Shown here: one piece after another, positions 38,180-53,804 of the stretch
Position numbering within the stretch: the stretch's first letter is position 1
Layout of the letters: every line of letters starts with the position of its first letter
NCBI RefSeq assembly: GCF_002915575.1
Contig: NZ_PQGD01000003.1
Span: 124,001 to 188,000, forward strand
Source of the DNA: Superficieibacter electus
GTDB taxonomy: Bacteria > Pseudomonadota > Gammaproteobacteria > Enterobacterales > Enterobacteriaceae
Length of the DNA: 64,000 nucleotides
Direction: 5' to 3'
Program-made: the position numbers and the translations under genes
Notes under the pieces: generated by a model
What the model saw: only the letters and a program-made list of their open reading frames with translations
What the model was told of the DNA's origin: nothing
The model's database searches: none

Positions 38180-39622
38180 TCAACTTGAGCAACTGACCTC
38201 AAGTCGCTTGCCCCAGTCAGGTGGGCGACGGGAGTAGTCATCATTTCTCTCGCGGAAAGGCTCCCGTAGCACGGCATGCAGCCGTTCAAGTTCCGTCACA
38301 TCCCCCTGCTCTGCCTGTTCAATAGCACGCTGGGCCAGCCAGTTGCGTAGCACAACAGCAGGATTAACCTCCTGCATAGCCTGTTGACGCTGGCTATCGT
38401 CAATGTGTTCCATCTGTAAACGTTCGCGATAGCGGGCAAACCAGGCATCAAACGCACCGCGATCGATAAACTCATCACGCAGCGGCGTAGCGGCATTAGA
38501 CTGTTCCGTCCGACTCAGCAGGCGAAACGTGCGCGTATAGTCGCTCCCTTCACGTGCCATCAGCGCAAAAAACGCATTCAATAATTCATTATCGGCTTTT
38601 TGTTGCGTAAGGAATCCCAGCTTTTGTCGCATCGCCTGGCCATACTGGGTTAACAAGGTATGTTGGTAATGATCGAGCGTAGTATTTAGCGTATCAACAT
38701 CCATGAGCACAGACAGTGTTTGCGCCAGACGTTGCAGGTTCCATAACCCGACCGCTGGCTGATTATCAAAACGATAACGGCCCTGATAATCGGAATGATT
38801 ACAAATAAAACCGGGTTGATAATCATCCAGAAAGCCGTAGGGACCATAGTCAATGGTCAGGCCAAGAATCGACATATTGTCGGTATTCATGACCCCGTGG
38901 GCGAAGCCGACGCTCTGCCAGCGGGCAATCATCACTGCCGTGCGTTCAACCACGTCGCGAAACCACAACGCATATTTTTCCGACTCATCCTGCAAGTGCG
39001 CCCAGTGATGACGGATAACATAGTCGGCGAGTTCGCGTACCTTTTCTGGCTCCCGGCGATAGTAGAAATGCTCAAAATGGCCGAAACGAACGTGACTTTC
39101 GGCAATGCGCATCAGCATCGCACCTTGCTCGGTGGTTTCACGTTGTACCGGGGTATCGCTGGTCACGATTGAAAGCGCACGGGTGGTAGGAATACCCAGC
39201 CAGTGCATGGCTTCTGACGCAAGACTTTCACGAATGACCGAGCGCAGAACTGCTCGTCCATCGCCCATACGGGAATAAGGCGTTTTCCCGGCCCCTTTCA
39301 GATGCCAGTCAAACTTTCGCCCGTCTGCTAACTGCTGCTCACCGAGTAAAATCCCGCGACCGTCACCAAGTTGCCCGGCCCAGACGCCAAACTGATGTCC
39401 GCTATATACCTGAGCGAGAGGAGACATACCGGGTAACAGTATTTCTCCTCCCCAGACACCAGCGCCCTGAGCCGGACTAAATAAATTCTCCGTAATACCC
39501 AGTTGTTCTGCCAGAGAGTCGTTGCGCCAGAGTAAACGGGCATTGTGCAGTGGCGTTGGGGACAGCGCCGTATAAAAATCTGGCAGTTCATCGCGCCAGC
39601 TGTTGATAAAAGACAGGTTCAT
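38180..39622 (-). CDS. selO: Protein adenylyltransferase SelO (YdiU)
   Basis: This 480-residue pseudokinase-fold enzyme transfers AMP from ATP to Ser, Thr or Tyr of target proteins and is linked to redox stress protection. Visible: [23 protein letters not shown] (nucleotide-binding loop, about residues 75-95), [26 protein letters not shown], and [27 protein letters not shown] (metal-binding Asn and Asp). The C-terminus EVSCSS has the conserved penultimate-region Cys that is selenocysteine in animals. It is complete. Confidence 0.96.
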   Translation of the reverse strand: MNLSFINSWRDELPDFYTALSPTPLHNARLLWRNDSLAEQLGITENLFSPAQGAGVWGGEILLPGMSPLAQVYSGHQFGVWAGQLGDGRGILLGEQQLADGRKFDWHLKGAGKTPYSRMGDGRAVLRSVIRESLASEAMHWLGIPTTRALSIVTSDTPVQRETTEQGAMLMRIAESHVRFGHFEHFYYRREPEKVRELADYVIRHHWAHLQDESEKYALWFRDVVERTAVMIARWQSVGFAHGVMNTDNMSILGLTIDYGPYGFLDDYQPGFICNHSDYQGRYRFDNQPAVGLWNLQRLAQTLSVLMDVDTLNTTLDHYQHTLLTQYGQAMRQKLGFLTQQKADNELLNAFFALMAREGSDYTRTFRLLSRTEQSNAATPLRDEFIDRGAFDAWFARYRERLQMEHIDDSQRQQAMQEVNPAVVLRNWLAQRAIEQAEQGDVTELERLHAVLREPFRERNDDYSRRPPDWGKRLEVSCSS

Positions 39623-39687
39623 AGATCCTCCTGTCTGTAAGTGTAGTGTGTTGCGGCGGGACTAAACACGGAGAATCTGCAGGGTTA

Positions 39688-40398
39688 TCACTGCACCAGC
39701 GACGTGACCTGCGCTTTGTTAACCATTGGCCACAATGCCCCCTGCATAGCACTAAACGGAAATGCAGTGGCATGCTGGCGCATTTCTTCGCTATCTATTC
39801 CTGCGATCATTACGGATTCACAGAACGGGCTAATCTGCGCAAATAGGGCACGCATAAAGGGCTCAAACGCGATACCGGATAATTGCCGCTGAACAAAATT
39901 CTTATCAAGCGCGACACGTTTAAATAGGCCGCTGAATACAGCATTCATGTTCGTATCGCCCGCGCCAAAATTGGCAAGTACCAATGGATAGCGCTTAGAT
40001 AACGCCACCAGCGGATGCGTCTCTGTTAATGAATCCAGCCCTGGATAATTCTCATTTAACGTCAATTCCAGAAAAGGAAATCGTTCAATAAGGGAGGCAA
40101 ATTCGGCATCTGTTAGTAGGGCGTCAACAATGACTGGAGTAATAGCAATCCAGGCTAATAAATGCTGTTGAATAAAAAATATCTGGCAGGTTGCCAGTAA
40201 CTCCAGTTTTTCCCGGAAAAGACAAAGCTCTTGCTCACTACTGAGATGGTGGGTAAGCAGTTCAACGGGAAACCGCACATCCGCTCTGTCGGCAGAGAAC
40301 GTTGCGATAACTTCCAGCCCTGCCAATTCTCCACTACCATTTCTGGCAGGCAGAAATAATAAATCTGAACGATAATCGTTATCCAGAGAAACTATCAT
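39688..40398 (-). CDS. ydiV: Degenerate EAL protein YdiV (anti-FlhDC factor)
   Basis: This 236-residue protein has a remnant EAL fold without an intact E-A-L catalytic motif or a full set of metal ligands. It should not hydrolyse cyclic di-GMP. In Salmonella and E. coli YdiV binds FlhD and blocks flagellar gene activation, targeting FlhD4C2 to ClpXP. Local matches include LELTLNENYPGLDSL and LANFGAGDTNMNAVFSGLFKRVALDKNFV. It is 65 bases upstream of selO on the same strand. Confidence 0.9.
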   Translation of the reverse strand: MIVSLDNDYRSDLLFLPARNGSGELAGLEVIATFSADRADVRFPVELLTHHLSSEQELCLFREKLELLATCQIFFIQQHLLAWIAITPVIVDALLTDAEFASLIERFPFLELTLNENYPGLDSLTETHPLVALSKRYPLVLANFGAGDTNMNAVFSGLFKRVALDKNFVQRQLSGIAFEPFMRALFAQISPFCESVMIAGIDSEEMRQHATAFPFSAMQGALWPMVNKAQVTSLVQ

Positions 40399-40833
40399 TG
40401 CACTAACCCCTCATTAAGGGCGTGAACAAGCTTTTTAAAATGATAAGTTAAGTAGTTCAGCCACATGGCTTTTAATGAAGAGTATTGCATATTGTCCATT
40501 TTCATTACGGATTTTCCCTACCCTCAGAGACTCAGTGTAATCTATATTGGGTAAGTAACACAATTACAGCCACCGGCAGAAATCTCTGATTTAAGCGCGG
40601 CCTTCTAATGAAACATTCGCTGAGTCATTACTTAGCAGACTCTCTTTTCGTAAAAAGATCGTCATGATGAGCAGGCTTTTATAAACCAGGGATGAAAGAA
40701 GGTTTAATCCAGAATGTTGCAGATTAACAAACGTTTCTGTAACCGGAACGCAGATAATACGTTCAGAACTATTTCAGAAGTTTGCGTTAAATCATCTTTT
40801 ATTGCGGGGAGGCGCATTTAACAGGGTGACCTG
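40399..40833. other. Gene-free interval upstream of ydiV
   Basis: This 435-base AT-rich interval holds the ydiV upstream region and the nlpC downstream region. No coding frame, RNA gene or strong terminator could be supported. A short PurR-core-like element (CAAACGTTT near 40728-40736) is noted but is probably chance. Confidence 0.5.
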
Positions 40834-41298
40834 TTAAATGCGGCGGGCCTGCCAGAAGTTCTTACTCCAATAAACGTTATCCAGCGAAGAGCGCATCACA
40901 CCCCGGCTGGTAGAGGCATGAATAAACGTATTGTCGGTATCGTAAATGCCGACATGCAGGCCGCTTTCACCGGACCCTGTTTTGAAAAATACCAGATCGC
41001 CCGGGAGGAGATCGTCTTTGTCGATCTCAGTCCCTATCCTCGCCTGCTGACGCGTTTCTCGCGGTAGCTTGAGCGCGAATTTATCGCGGAACGTCATCAG
41101 GACAAAACCCGAGCAGTCGACCCCTCGATGGCTCATCCCCCCATAACGATAAGGTGTGCCGCGCCAGTCGTGAAGTTGTTCATTAAGGTTCGCGATGACG
41201 ACAATAGAGTCTGCCAGTCGCGGATTTGGCGGCGGTGCCCGATGCGAACTACAACCGGCTAAAAGGAGTGCCGTGAATAAAATAAACCAGCAACGCAT
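40834..41298 (-). CDS. nlpC: Lipoprotein NlpC (NlpC/P60 peptidase)
   Basis: This 154-residue founding member of the NlpC/P60 cysteine peptidases has a signal peptide ending LLLAGC, so it is a predicted lipoprotein. The active site is Cys in RGVDCSGFVLMTF and His in GLHVGIYD, with a third polar His in FIHAS. The precise murein substrate is not established. It lies 80 bases downstream of btuD on the same strand. Confidence 0.95.
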   Translation of the reverse strand: MRCWFILFTALLLAGCSSHRAPPPNPRLADSIVVIANLNEQLHDWRGTPYRYGGMSHRGVDCSGFVLMTFRDKFALKLPRETRQQARIGTEIDKDDLLPGDLVFFKTGSGESGLHVGIYDTDNTFIHASTSRGVMRSSLDNVYWSKNFWQARRI

Positions 41299-41378
41299 GT
41301 CCGTGCGATCCTTCTACGCTTTTAGATGACGGAATAATTTACCCTGGTAATTATCTGGCTGGCAAGAGACCATTCGTG

Positions 41379-42128
41379 CTACCCGCCGGTAAGCAGGATA
41401 TTGTGTCCCTCCACCTCCAGACGACGAAACGGCATGCCATAGGCGGCAGCAAGCCGTACAGGCGTGAGCGCTTTATCTGCCGTGGCGCACGCAATCATTT
41501 TTCCGCCGCGCAGTAACCAGACCCTGTGCGCGTGGCGTAACGTATGATTAAGATCGTGACTGCTCATCACAATGGCAATCCCGGCCTCACTAAGTTCTCT
41601 GAGCACAGCGTCAAGCCCTGCCTGCTGAGCAACATCAAGGCTGTTCATGGGTTCATCAAGTAATAATAGCTGTCCTTGCGGATTGCTGGCGGGATGGATT
41701 TGCAAAATGACCGCGCACAGTCTCACGCGCTGCCATTCACCGCCTGATAGCTGATTGAGTTGACGCCCCAGCTTATCGCTCAGGTCGAGTTTGCCGGCAA
41801 ACGCCTCCAGTATTTCCTCGTGCGCCTGACCCGTCTGATGCAGTTTCAGATAGTGCCACACAGGCATAGCAAAAGGGGGCGTTTGCTGCTGGGTCAAAAA
41901 AGCACGGTGACGCGCCAGTACCGTAGCGGACCATTGCATCAGGGGGCGATCGTTGAAGAGAATTGTTCCCTTACCTCCGGTAAGGCCGGCTAAACGGCTC
42001 AATAACGTGCTCTTACCCGCGCCGTTAGGACCGACAAGGTGAATAACCTCGCCGGACTTAACTTCGGCAGAGAGCGGGCCTAAGCGCCCGTCCTCCTCGA
42101 CATTGCGCATTTGCAGCAGCGTCGGCAT
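41379..42128 (-). CDS. btuD: Vitamin B12 ABC transporter ATPase
   Basis: This 249-residue ATPase drives the BtuC2D2 importer, fed by periplasmic BtuF. Walker [10 protein letters not shown], signature [11 protein letters not shown], Walker [13 protein letters not shown] and switch His SSHDLNH are intact. It is cotranscribed after btuE (the stop and start share one base) and btuC. Confidence 0.97.
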   Translation of the reverse strand: MPTLLQMRNVEEDGRLGPLSAEVKSGEVIHLVGPNGAGKSTLLSRLAGLTGGKGTILFNDRPLMQWSATVLARHRAFLTQQQTPPFAMPVWHYLKLHQTGQAHEEILEAFAGKLDLSDKLGRQLNQLSGGEWQRVRLCAVILQIHPASNPQGQLLLLDEPMNSLDVAQQAGLDAVLRELSEAGIAIVMSSHDLNHTLRHAHRVWLLRGGKMIACATADKALTPVRLAAAYGMPFRRLEVEGHNILLTGG

Positions 42129-42679
42129 TATTTTGCTAAAGCCAGTTTGATAGCTTCCATCAGAATAGGATCTTCTGGCTGCATATCGGGTGAGAAACGC
42201 TGAACGACCTGTCCATCCCGTCCGATAAGGAATTTCTCAAAATTCCACAAAATATCATCAGGATAAAGCGGTGCCCGACCTTTACTTGCCATACGTTCGT
42301 AAAAGCCGCTACTTTCAGGAGCAACGGCTGTGGGTGCCGCCGCGATAAGTTTTTTATACAGCGGATGACGGTTTTCACCATTGACGTCGATCTTGCTGAA
42401 TAATGGGAACGTCACGCCGTAGGTGGTGCTACAAAAGGTTTTGATTTCCTCTTCACTGCCTGGCTCCTGCCCCAAAAATTGGTTGCAGGGGAAACCTAAC
42501 ACCTTAAATCCCGCATCAGCCCAGGCTTTGTGAATATTTTCCAGCCCTTCATACTGTGGCGTAAGGCCGCATTTCGATGCGACGTTGACGATGAGCAGAA
42601 CATCCCCTTTATAGTGCTCAAGCGTGGTGTTTTCGCCATCTATGGTCGTCACACCGGTAGTCAGAATATCGTGTTGCAT
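42128..42679 (-). CDS. btuE: Glutathione peroxidase-like thioredoxin peroxidase BtuE
   Basis: This 183-residue peroxidase has the catalytic Cys in [15 protein letters not shown] and the family motifs GFPCNQF and WNFEKFLI. Despite its place in the btuCED operon it is not needed for B12 transport. The E. coli protein reduces peroxides with thioredoxin. Complete. Confidence 0.96.
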   Translation of the reverse strand: MQHDILTTGVTTIDGENTTLEHYKGDVLLIVNVASKCGLTPQYEGLENIHKAWADAGFKVLGFPCNQFLGQEPGSEEEIKTFCSTTYGVTFPLFSKIDVNGENRHPLYKKLIAAAPTAVAPESSGFYERMASKGRAPLYPDDILWNFEKFLIGRDGQVVQRFSPDMQPEDPILMEAIKLALAK

Positions 42680-42706
42680 AGCGTCCCCTTAGTCAATTTA
42701 CGGGTC

Positions 42707-43687
42707 TTATCGCCCGGCCTTTAATAATAGCCAGATAAAAACAGGTGCGCCTAATGTTGCGGTAACCACACCCACGGGTAATTCAGCAGAAGCCAGTGCC
42801 AGGCGGGCAATAATATCGGCAATCAATAATGCGATCGCCCCGGCCAGAGCGCTGGCTGGCAACAGGACGCGGTGATCGGACAGGCCACACAGGCGCAGGA
42901 TATGCGGAATAACCAGCCCAATAAAACCAATCGCCCCCGCCAGGGCCACACTAATTCCTGTCATCCAGCCGGTCGCCACTACCAGCAAATTGCGCCATAG
43001 TCCCATTGGCAATCCAAGCTGGCGAGCAGACGTTTCCCCCAGCGCCAGCAAATTCAGCGCCGACGACTGAAAGCAGACCCATATCATTACTGGTAGCAAT
43101 GCTGTCATTAGCCAGACCTGCTGCCAGTCCACACCGCCAAAGCCGCCCATCATCCAGTACATTAACTGACGCAAATCGAATGAGGTGGAAAAGTAGATAG
43201 CCCAGGTCATAAAAGCACTACAAATAATGCCCAGCGCGACGCCCGCGAGCAATAAGCGGCTTGTTGAAAGATGACATCTGGCAAATCGCAGCAGAATAAG
43301 CGTGATGGTGAGCGCCCCGGCAATGGCACATAGCCCCAGCGACCATTGGGGTAATCTGCCCTGCCCAGCTAATACGGCAGCAATAAGCCCGACACCCGCA
43401 CCGTTTGAGACGCCTAATAATCCTGGCTCAGCAAGCGGGTTATCAAAAAGCGCCTGCATAATCGCGCCACACAGCGCCAGTGATGCGCCGACCAGCATCA
43501 CCGCCAGCGTGCGGGGTAATCGTATTTGCCAGACGAAAAGGTGTCCTTGCGCAGAGTTCCATGAGGCGGGGCCGATCCACTGCTCACCTGCGCAAATACC
43601 AAATAGCATGACCAACACCAGCGTCAGAAAAAGACCACTAAGCCAATATCGGTTGCGTCGCTGTTGTCGTTGTTCCCAGACCAGCAT
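42707..43687 (-). CDS. btuC: Vitamin B12 ABC transporter permease
   Basis: This 326-residue permease has 10 transmembrane helices in the FecCD family. The start [15 protein letters not shown] at 43687 gives the length of E. coli BtuC. The ATPase-coupling loop is in [21 protein letters not shown], and [28 protein letters not shown] is conserved. First gene of btuCED. Confidence 0.96.
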   Translation of the reverse strand: MLVWEQRQQRRNRYWLSGLFLTLVLVMLFGICAGEQWIGPASWNSAQGHLFVWQIRLPRTLAVMLVGASLALCGAIMQALFDNPLAEPGLLGVSNGAGVGLIAAVLAGQGRLPQWSLGLCAIAGALTITLILLRFARCHLSTSRLLLAGVALGIICSAFMTWAIYFSTSFDLRQLMYWMMGGFGGVDWQQVWLMTALLPVMIWVCFQSSALNLLALGETSARQLGLPMGLWRNLLVVATGWMTGISVALAGAIGFIGLVIPHILRLCGLSDHRVLLPASALAGAIALLIADIIARLALASAELPVGVVTATLGAPVFIWLLLKAGR

Positions 43688-43822
43688 GTGTACGCCTCCT
43701 TGACACCGGGCAGTTGTAGCGGTTTCTGCTAATAAATTCCCCACGCCCGTGGAGAAGAATCCGCTGAAATATACGGGATTTTTCAATGAATAGAAATACT
43801 TCGCCAGCCAGACTTGTGGCAA

Positions 43823-43850
43823 GAAAAAAGGCCGCAAAAGCGGCCTTTTT
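43823..43850 (-). terminator. ihfA terminator
   Basis: AAAAAGGCCGC and GCGGCCTTTTT form a strong stem-loop with A and T runs after the ihfA stop. Confidence 0.9.
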
Positions 43851-43862
43851 AGTTAGTTCAGA

Positions 43863-44162
43863 TTACTCTGCTTTGGGCGAAGCGTTTTCGACACGGCTTT
43901 TTAACTTCTGTCCGGGTCTGAAGGTCACCACGCGCCGGGCTGTAATGGGAATATCTTCACCCGTTTTCGGGTTACGTCCCGGGCGTTGATTTTTATCACG
44001 CAAATCAAAGTTACCAAAACCGGACAGTTTAACCTGCTCACCATTTTCCAGAGCGCGACGGATCTCTTCGAAAAACAGCTCAACCAGCTCTTTGGCATCC
44101 CGTTTGCTAAGCCCCAGCTTATCAAACAGATATTCTGACATTTCAGCTTTTGTAAGCGCCAT
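43863..44162 (-). CDS. ihfA: Integration host factor alpha subunit
   Basis: This 99-residue DNA-bending protein of the HU/IHF family pairs with IhfB. The beta-arm DNA-intercalating region reads [27 protein letters not shown], with the intercalating Pro. It is four bases after pheT and probably cotranscribed with pheST as well as from its own promoter. Confidence 0.98.
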   Translation of the reverse strand: MALTKAEMSEYLFDKLGLSKRDAKELVELFFEEIRRALENGEQVKLSGFGNFDLRDKNQRPGRNPKTGEDIPITARRVVTFRPGQKLKSRVENASPKAE

Positions 44163-44166
44163 AGGT

Positions 44167-47710
<3,544 letters not shown>

Positions 47711-47784
47711 GCTTGCGTTACCTTGTGTAAATCAGGGCCGTAAAGCGTTATTGAAAAGGCTTAGCGGAAAAATGTCAATCAAAA

Positions 47785-47812
47785 CAAAAAAGAGGGAGCC
47801 AGGCTCCCTCTT
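47785..47812 (-). terminator. Terminator after rplT
   Basis: GAGGGAGCC and GGCTCCCTC form a strong stem followed on the minus strand by a T-run. It separates the ribosomal protein operon from pheM-pheST, partially if readthrough occurs as in E. coli. Confidence 0.85.
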
Positions 47813-47821
47813 CTGTCTGGC

Positions 47822-48199
<378 letters not shown>

Positions 48200-48228
48200 C
48201 TAATTAAAAAGTTAAAAGGGTTAACGAC

Positions 48229-48450
<222 letters not shown>

Positions 48451-48517
48451 TTAATAAACGAAACAAAGGCGAATCCACCTGTGGACCGAAGCCCACAGGT
48501 AAGATTACTTGATGGCC

Positions 48518-49063
<546 letters not shown>

Positions 49064-50992
49064 TTATTCCTCCAGTTGTTGAAGACTGCGGCTGCGAATC
49101 TCTTGTTGCAGCTTCTCGATAACTTCGTTTACGTCCAGGCTGCCCAAGTCTTTGCCACGACGGGTGCGCACGGCAACCTTGCCGGCTTCAACCTCTTTGT
49201 CGCCACAGACCAACATGTAAGGGACACGACGTAAAGTGTGCTCGCGGATTTTAAAGCCTATCTTCTCATTTCTCAAGTCCGCTTTTACGCGAATGCCTGC
49301 ATTTTGCAGTTTTTGCGTTAACTCACTGACATATTCGGACTGAGAATCGGTAATATTCATCACAACGACCTGCACTGGTGCAAGCCATGTCGGGAAGAAG
49401 CCGGCAAATTCTTCGGTGAGGATGCCGATAAAGCGCTCCAGCGACCCGAGAATAGCACGGTGAATCATTACCGGTACCTGACGCTCGTTGTTTTCACCTA
49501 CATAAGAGGCGCTCAGACGAGACGGCAGAGAGAAGTCCAGCTGTACTGTTCCGCACTGCCATGCACGATCGAGGCAGTCATATAATGTAAATTCAATTTT
49601 CGGACCGTAGAACGCCCCTTCACCGAGCTGATACTCGAACGGGATATTGTTCTCTTCCAGCGCAACGGCCAGGTCCGCCTCAGCACGATCCCACATCTCG
49701 TCACTGCCGATACGTTTTTCCGGACGAGTGGAAAGTTTGACGACGATCTTCTCGAAGCCAAAGGTGCTATACATATCATAGACTAAACGAATGCAGGCGT
49801 TGACTTCATCACGCACCTGTTCTTCGGTACAGAAAATATGGGCGTCATCCTGGGTGAAACCACGGACCCGCATCAGACCATGTAACGCACCTGACGGCTC
49901 GTTACGGTGGCAGCTACCAAACTCTGCCATGCGCAGCGGCAGATCGCGATAGGATTTAAGCCCCTGATTAAAGATCTGTACGTGGCCGGGGCAGTTCATC
50001 GGTTTGATGCAGTATTCACGGTTCTCAGAAGAGGTCGTAAACATTGCATCTTTATAGTTGTCCCAGTGACCGGTTTTTTCCCACAGTACACGGTCCATCA
50101 TAAACGGGCCTTTTACTTCCTGATACTGGTACTCTTTCAGCTTGCTGCGCACGAACGTTTCCAGTTCACGGAAAATGGTCCAGCCGTCGTTGTGCCAGAA
50201 AACCATGCCTGGCGCTTCTTCCTGCATGTGGTACAGATCAAGCTGTTTACCGATCTTACGGTGATCGCGCTTGGCGGCTTCTTCCAGACGTTGCAGGTAA
50301 GCATTCAGCGCTTTTTTGTCTGCCCAGGCAGTACCATAAATACGCTGAAGCATTTTGTTATCGCTATCGCCACGCCAGTATGCACCGGCCGTTTTCATCA
50401 ATTTAAAATGATGGCAAAAACGCATGTTTGGCACGTGCGGTCCACGGCACATGTCAACATATTCTTCATGATGGTAAAGACCGGCCTTGTCATCATGGGA
50501 AATGTTTTCATCAAGAATGGAGACTTTGTAGGTTTCGCCGCGCTGTACAAACGCTTCACGCGCTTCATGCCAGCTAACCTTTTTCTTGATGACATCGTAG
50601 TTTTTCTCGGCGAGCTCGTGCATCCGCTTTTCAAGCGCGTCGATATCTTCCTGGGTCAGCGTATGATCGAGGTCAACGTCGTAATAAAAGCCGTTGTCGA
50701 TAACCGGGCCAATCGCCATTTTAGTAGTAGGCCAAAGTTGTTTGATGGCATGGCCCAGCAGATGCGCACAGGAGTGGCGAATAATCTCCACGCCCTCTTC
50801 ATCTTTCGCAGTAATAATGGCTAATTGCGCATCGTTTTCAATGAGATCGGAAGCATCCACCAGTTCGCCGTTAACGCGACCAGCGATACAGGCTTTTGCC
50901 AGACCGGGGCCGATATCAAGAGCAACATCCAGGGGGCTTACAGGGCGATCGAATTGGCGTTGGCTGCCATCAGGAAGAGTAATTACAGGCAT
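49064..50992 (-). CDS. thrS: Threonyl-tRNA synthetase
   Basis: This 642-residue class II enzyme has, in order, an N-terminal TGS domain, the editing domain ([16 protein letters not shown] and the zinc-like HxxxH), a catalytic core ([42 protein letters not shown]) with zinc ligands Cys, His and His, and the anticodon-binding domain. In E. coli ThrRS represses its own translation through a tRNA-like leader; the 5' region here was not folded. First gene of thrS-infC-rpmI-rplT. Confidence 0.98.
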   Translation of the reverse strand: MPVITLPDGSQRQFDRPVSPLDVALDIGPGLAKACIAGRVNGELVDASDLIENDAQLAIITAKDEEGVEIIRHSCAHLLGHAIKQLWPTTKMAIGPVIDNGFYYDVDLDHTLTQEDIDALEKRMHELAEKNYDVIKKKVSWHEAREAFVQRGETYKVSILDENISHDDKAGLYHHEEYVDMCRGPHVPNMRFCHHFKLMKTAGAYWRGDSDNKMLQRIYGTAWADKKALNAYLQRLEEAAKRDHRKIGKQLDLYHMQEEAPGMVFWHNDGWTIFRELETFVRSKLKEYQYQEVKGPFMMDRVLWEKTGHWDNYKDAMFTTSSENREYCIKPMNCPGHVQIFNQGLKSYRDLPLRMAEFGSCHRNEPSGALHGLMRVRGFTQDDAHIFCTEEQVRDEVNACIRLVYDMYSTFGFEKIVVKLSTRPEKRIGSDEMWDRAEADLAVALEENNIPFEYQLGEGAFYGPKIEFTLYDCLDRAWQCGTVQLDFSLPSRLSASYVGENNERQVPVMIHRAILGSLERFIGILTEEFAGFFPTWLAPVQVVVMNITDSQSEYVSELTQKLQNAGIRVKADLRNEKIGFKIREHTLRRVPYMLVCGDKEVEAGKVAVRTRRGKDLGSLDVNEVIEKLQQEIRSRSLQQLEE

Positions 50993-51283
50993 TCTATGTC
51001 CTTATTTGCAGTGGTGACCCACACGAAAGATCACATACAAAGAGAATAATCGTTTATGAACAGTAAATTGCGAAGCCATCTAACCAACAATTGCTAAATT
51101 GGCACGCAATTTGAAAATCGGTGCGCGGTATTCACACCGCCTGAGAATAGTAACATTAAAAAAAGAGTGTGTGCACCACTGTGTTTGATATTGGTTCAAA
51201 TGGCTTTTTTTGCTTTCCGTCTTTTACCCGCCGGAGATGATGAACTTGCGTAGGGATAATAGCTGACGGAGGAGAGATATGAT
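50993..51283. other. thrS leader and promoter interval
   Basis: About 290 bases between thrS and the ydiY terminator contain the thrS leader and promoter. E. coli carries the arpB pseudogene in this neighbourhood; no trace of it was seen here. No coding frame is supported. Confidence 0.5.
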
Positions 51284-51310
51284 AAAACGGGCCGCAATTA
51301 TTCGGCCCGG
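51284..51310 (-). terminator. ydiY terminator
   Basis: CGGGCCG and CGGCCCG pair around an 8-base loop, followed on the minus strand by TTTTAT. Confidence 0.85.
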
Positions 51311-51315
51311 TAATA

Positions 51316-52074
51316 TTACATTTTATAACCCAGTGAAAGCGTGGTACGACGGTCTGTATGCTCTGGCGCAGTATCCGGCGGGTTCGAGTTCCAGGTCAGA
51401 TTATAAGCAACCTTCAGACCGAAATGCTCGTTAATCGCGACATTAAGCGCACTTTCCGAGTTAACAGTTGTGTCTTCAGCACCAAAAACAGAAACGCCCT
51501 GCGTGAATTTAGCATTATCAGTCATCTGCCACGCGTAAGTACCGGATGCATAGCCCAGTGGCTGCGTTTCGTTACCGCCATCCGTGTATTCGTCATAACG
51601 CACACCCGGACCGAATTCAAAACGCAAGCTGTGTACCGGCCCGTTCAGGAACTGGCGACCATAACCTGCAGTTAAAATATCGCGCTCCTGATAGCCATTG
51701 TAACGGTCCGTTAACCAGCTCCCCTGACCAAACAGATAGTTTTCATCTGAAAGGTTATAGCGGGTACGTCCACCGACGGCGTATTTCTCTGAAGAACGTT
51801 CATCATTTGATGAGGTATTGCTGGCATTACCCCACAAAGACCAGGCGGTAGTATTACCGTACCAGGTCAAGGTGGAGTCGGCAGTAAGCGAGGAGCTTTT
51901 CGTATTCCCTGACTGAGAGAGATAGCCCGCGTTAACATTGCCTTCAAACGGTTTTTTCGCAGTGGAGGGATCGTCCATGACAGTAAAAACGGTATCGTCG
52001 GCTGTTGCATACATTGACGCAAACACGCCTCCCGCCAGCAGCATAGCGGCGGGAACTGTCTTTAAGAGCTTCAT
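51316..52074 (-). CDS. ydiY: Outer-membrane DUF481 protein YdiY
   Basis: This 252-residue secreted protein has a signal peptide (KLLKTVPAAMLLAGGVFASMYATA) and a beta-barrel-like body of alternating strands (GNVNAGYLSQSGNTKSSSLTADSTLTWYG ... TTLSLGYKM) ending in the aromatic or hydrophobic residue pattern typical of outer-membrane proteins. It matches E. coli YdiY, family DUF481, of unknown function and reported acid-inducible. Monocistronic; divergent from pfkB. Confidence 0.92.
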   Translation of the reverse strand: MKLLKTVPAAMLLAGGVFASMYATADDTVFTVMDDPSTAKKPFEGNVNAGYLSQSGNTKSSSLTADSTLTWYGNTTAWSLWGNASNTSSNDERSSEKYAVGGRTRYNLSDENYLFGQGSWLTDRYNGYQERDILTAGYGRQFLNGPVHSLRFEFGPGVRYDEYTDGGNETQPLGYASGTYAWQMTDNAKFTQGVSVFGAEDTTVNSESALNVAINEHFGLKVAYNLTWNSNPPDTAPEHTDRRTTLSLGYKM

Positions 52075-52389
52075 TTATAATAAGTCCGTACAACCAAATA
52101 AGAGACCATCACGGTCCTGGAAACTTTCGTGGGGATCAACGTTAACGATCCAGAGAAAGGTAACAAATTATAAAAAGGCTCATTTAACATAGCAATGAAA
52201 TATTGCAGGATTTTTTGAATAAGAACGCTCCCAAAACGGCACTTCTGTTCGCAATGGCATTGATATACCGATAGCGTATTTATTTGTAAAATCATGCTGT
52301 TGCCCTACCCTTCCTGGCAGTTCGATGCCAGGCTTAATGAAATCCGTAACTGGACCTTGTTTGAAGGAATATAAAAAGGAGGCATTAAC
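52075..52389. other. ydiY-pfkB divergent control region
   Basis: This 315-base region contains the promoters of both genes; individual elements could not be assigned. A strong ribosome-binding site (AAAAAGGAGG) sits just before pfkB. Confidence 0.5.
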
Positions 52390-53322
52390 ATGGTTAAAAT
52401 TTATACTCTCACGCTTGCGCCTTCTCTGGACAGCGCGACCCTGACGCCGCAAATTTATCCTGAAGGAAAGTTACGCTGTAGCGCGCCGGTTTTCGAACCT
52501 GGCGGCGGTGGCATTAATGTAGCAAGGGCCATCACCTTCCTTGGCGGTAAAGCCACCGCTATTTTTCCGGCTGGTGGTGCCACAGGAGAGCATCTGGTCA
52601 ATTTACTGGCCGATGAACAGGTACCGGTACAAGCCATTGAGACTACGGACTGGACCCGGCAGAATCTACATGTGCACGTCGAATCCAGCGGTGAGCAATA
52701 TCGTTTTGTTATGCCTGGAGCCTCGCTCACTGACGATGAATTTCGCCAGATTGAGGAGCGCGTACTGGAGATTGAAGAAAACTCACTTCTGGTAATAAGC
52801 GGAAGCCTTCCTCCAGGTATTAACGTTGAACGGCTGGTACAACTGGTGAAAGCAGTACAACAGCATCGAATCCGCTGCATTATTGACAGTTCCGGAGATG
52901 CCCTCGCTGCTGCCCTGGCTGTCGGCAATATCGAACTGGTAAAACCCAACCAAAAGGAATTAAGTGCATTAGTGCAGCGGGAACTCACGCAACCTGATGA
53001 TGTTCGGGAGGCGGCACAAGAAATCGTGCGCAGTGGCAAAGCCTTGCGCGTAGTGGTATCTCTTGGTCCTCAGGGCGCACTGGCCGTCGATGGTGATAAC
53101 TGCGTACAAGTCGTCCCCCCACCGGTTAAAAGCCAGAGCACCGTTGGTGCGGGCGATAGCATGGTTGGCGCAATGACCTTAAAAATGGCAGAAAATGCCA
53201 CTCTTGAAGAAATGGTTAGTTACGGCGTTGCTGCCGGGAGTGCCGCCACGATTAATCAGGGCACGCGACTGTGCTCACGAGAAAATACGCAAAAAATATA
53301 TGATTACCTGCGGCGTATTTAG
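52390..53322 (+). CDS. pfkB: 6-phosphofructokinase II
   Basis: This 310-residue minor phosphofructokinase belongs to the ribokinase/PfkB superfamily, not the PfkA family. It phosphorylates fructose-6-phosphate with ATP. Motifs: PGGGGINVARAITFLGG (substrate), VKPNQKELSAL, and the catalytic GAGDSMVGAMTLK with the Asp base near residue 256. Complete and co-linear with E. coli PfkB. Confidence 0.97.
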   Translation: MVKIYTLTLAPSLDSATLTPQIYPEGKLRCSAPVFEPGGGGINVARAITFLGGKATAIFPAGGATGEHLVNLLADEQVPVQAIETTDWTRQNLHVHVESSGEQYRFVMPGASLTDDEFRQIEERVLEIEENSLLVISGSLPPGINVERLVQLVKAVQQHRIRCIIDSSGDALAAALAVGNIELVKPNQKELSALVQRELTQPDDVREAAQEIVRSGKALRVVVSLGPQGALAVDGDNCVQVVPPPVKSQSTVGAGDSMVGAMTLKMAENATLEEMVSYGVAAGSAATINQGTRLCSRENTQKIYDYLRRI

Positions 53323-53410
53323 TCACCCGGCGTGAGCTAACGAAACGCAGGTCGCTAAATAACAACCCTCTACTATGCTAAAAAAATTCAACTGACTCGC
53401 GAGGTGAATA

Positions 53411-53701
53411 ATGAGCGAAGGTGATATAAAGCGTTATGTGGTGACGATACGGTTTCACGAAGAGACGCTAACCCAAATTAATGAACTGAACAACCAGCTT
53501 ACCCGCGCCGGATTCACACTGACACTCAGCGATGAACACGGTAAGGTGCATGAACTGGGGACAAACACATTTGGTATTATTACCCCTCAGAGCGAGAATG
53601 AGGTCAGGGATCTGGCAACGGGTCTTGCCGAGGGTGTGCTCGACGTCTCCCCCGATGTTGACGTTGTGGCTTTTGACGAATGGTTAACGCATAAGCAATA
53701 A
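53411..53701 (+). CDS. ydiZ: Conserved small protein YdiZ
   Basis: This 96-residue protein of unknown function corresponds to E. coli YdiZ by position (pfkB-ydiZ-yniA) and by recognisable sequence (VVTIRFHEETLTQINELNNQLTRAGFTLTLSDEHG). It has no signal peptide or membrane segment and an acidic C-terminus. The ribosome-binding site GAGGTG precedes ATG 53411. Confidence 0.82.
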   Translation: MSEGDIKRYVVTIRFHEETLTQINELNNQLTRAGFTLTLSDEHGKVHELGTNTFGIITPQSENEVRDLATGLAEGVLDVSPDVDVVAFDEWLTHKQ

Positions 53702-53804
53702 GTGCCATTCGGCCAGCAGCTTTTTCAATTGTGCGTGAGTTCGGTTTTTTCAGAGCATTTGTGCGCTAACGTTATGATATGGCAATAAACATGGGAGAGA
53801 ACAC

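Noticed and set aside
40726-40740. PurR-like core (CAAACGTTT) upstream of ydiV
   Set aside because: Only the 9-base core matches, the flanks do not, and there is no purine gene nearby; it is probably chance in AT-rich DNA.
49907-50824. 305-codon open frame antisense to thrS
   Set aside because: A long antisense shadow in a highly conserved synthetase gene, with no family features or start signals.
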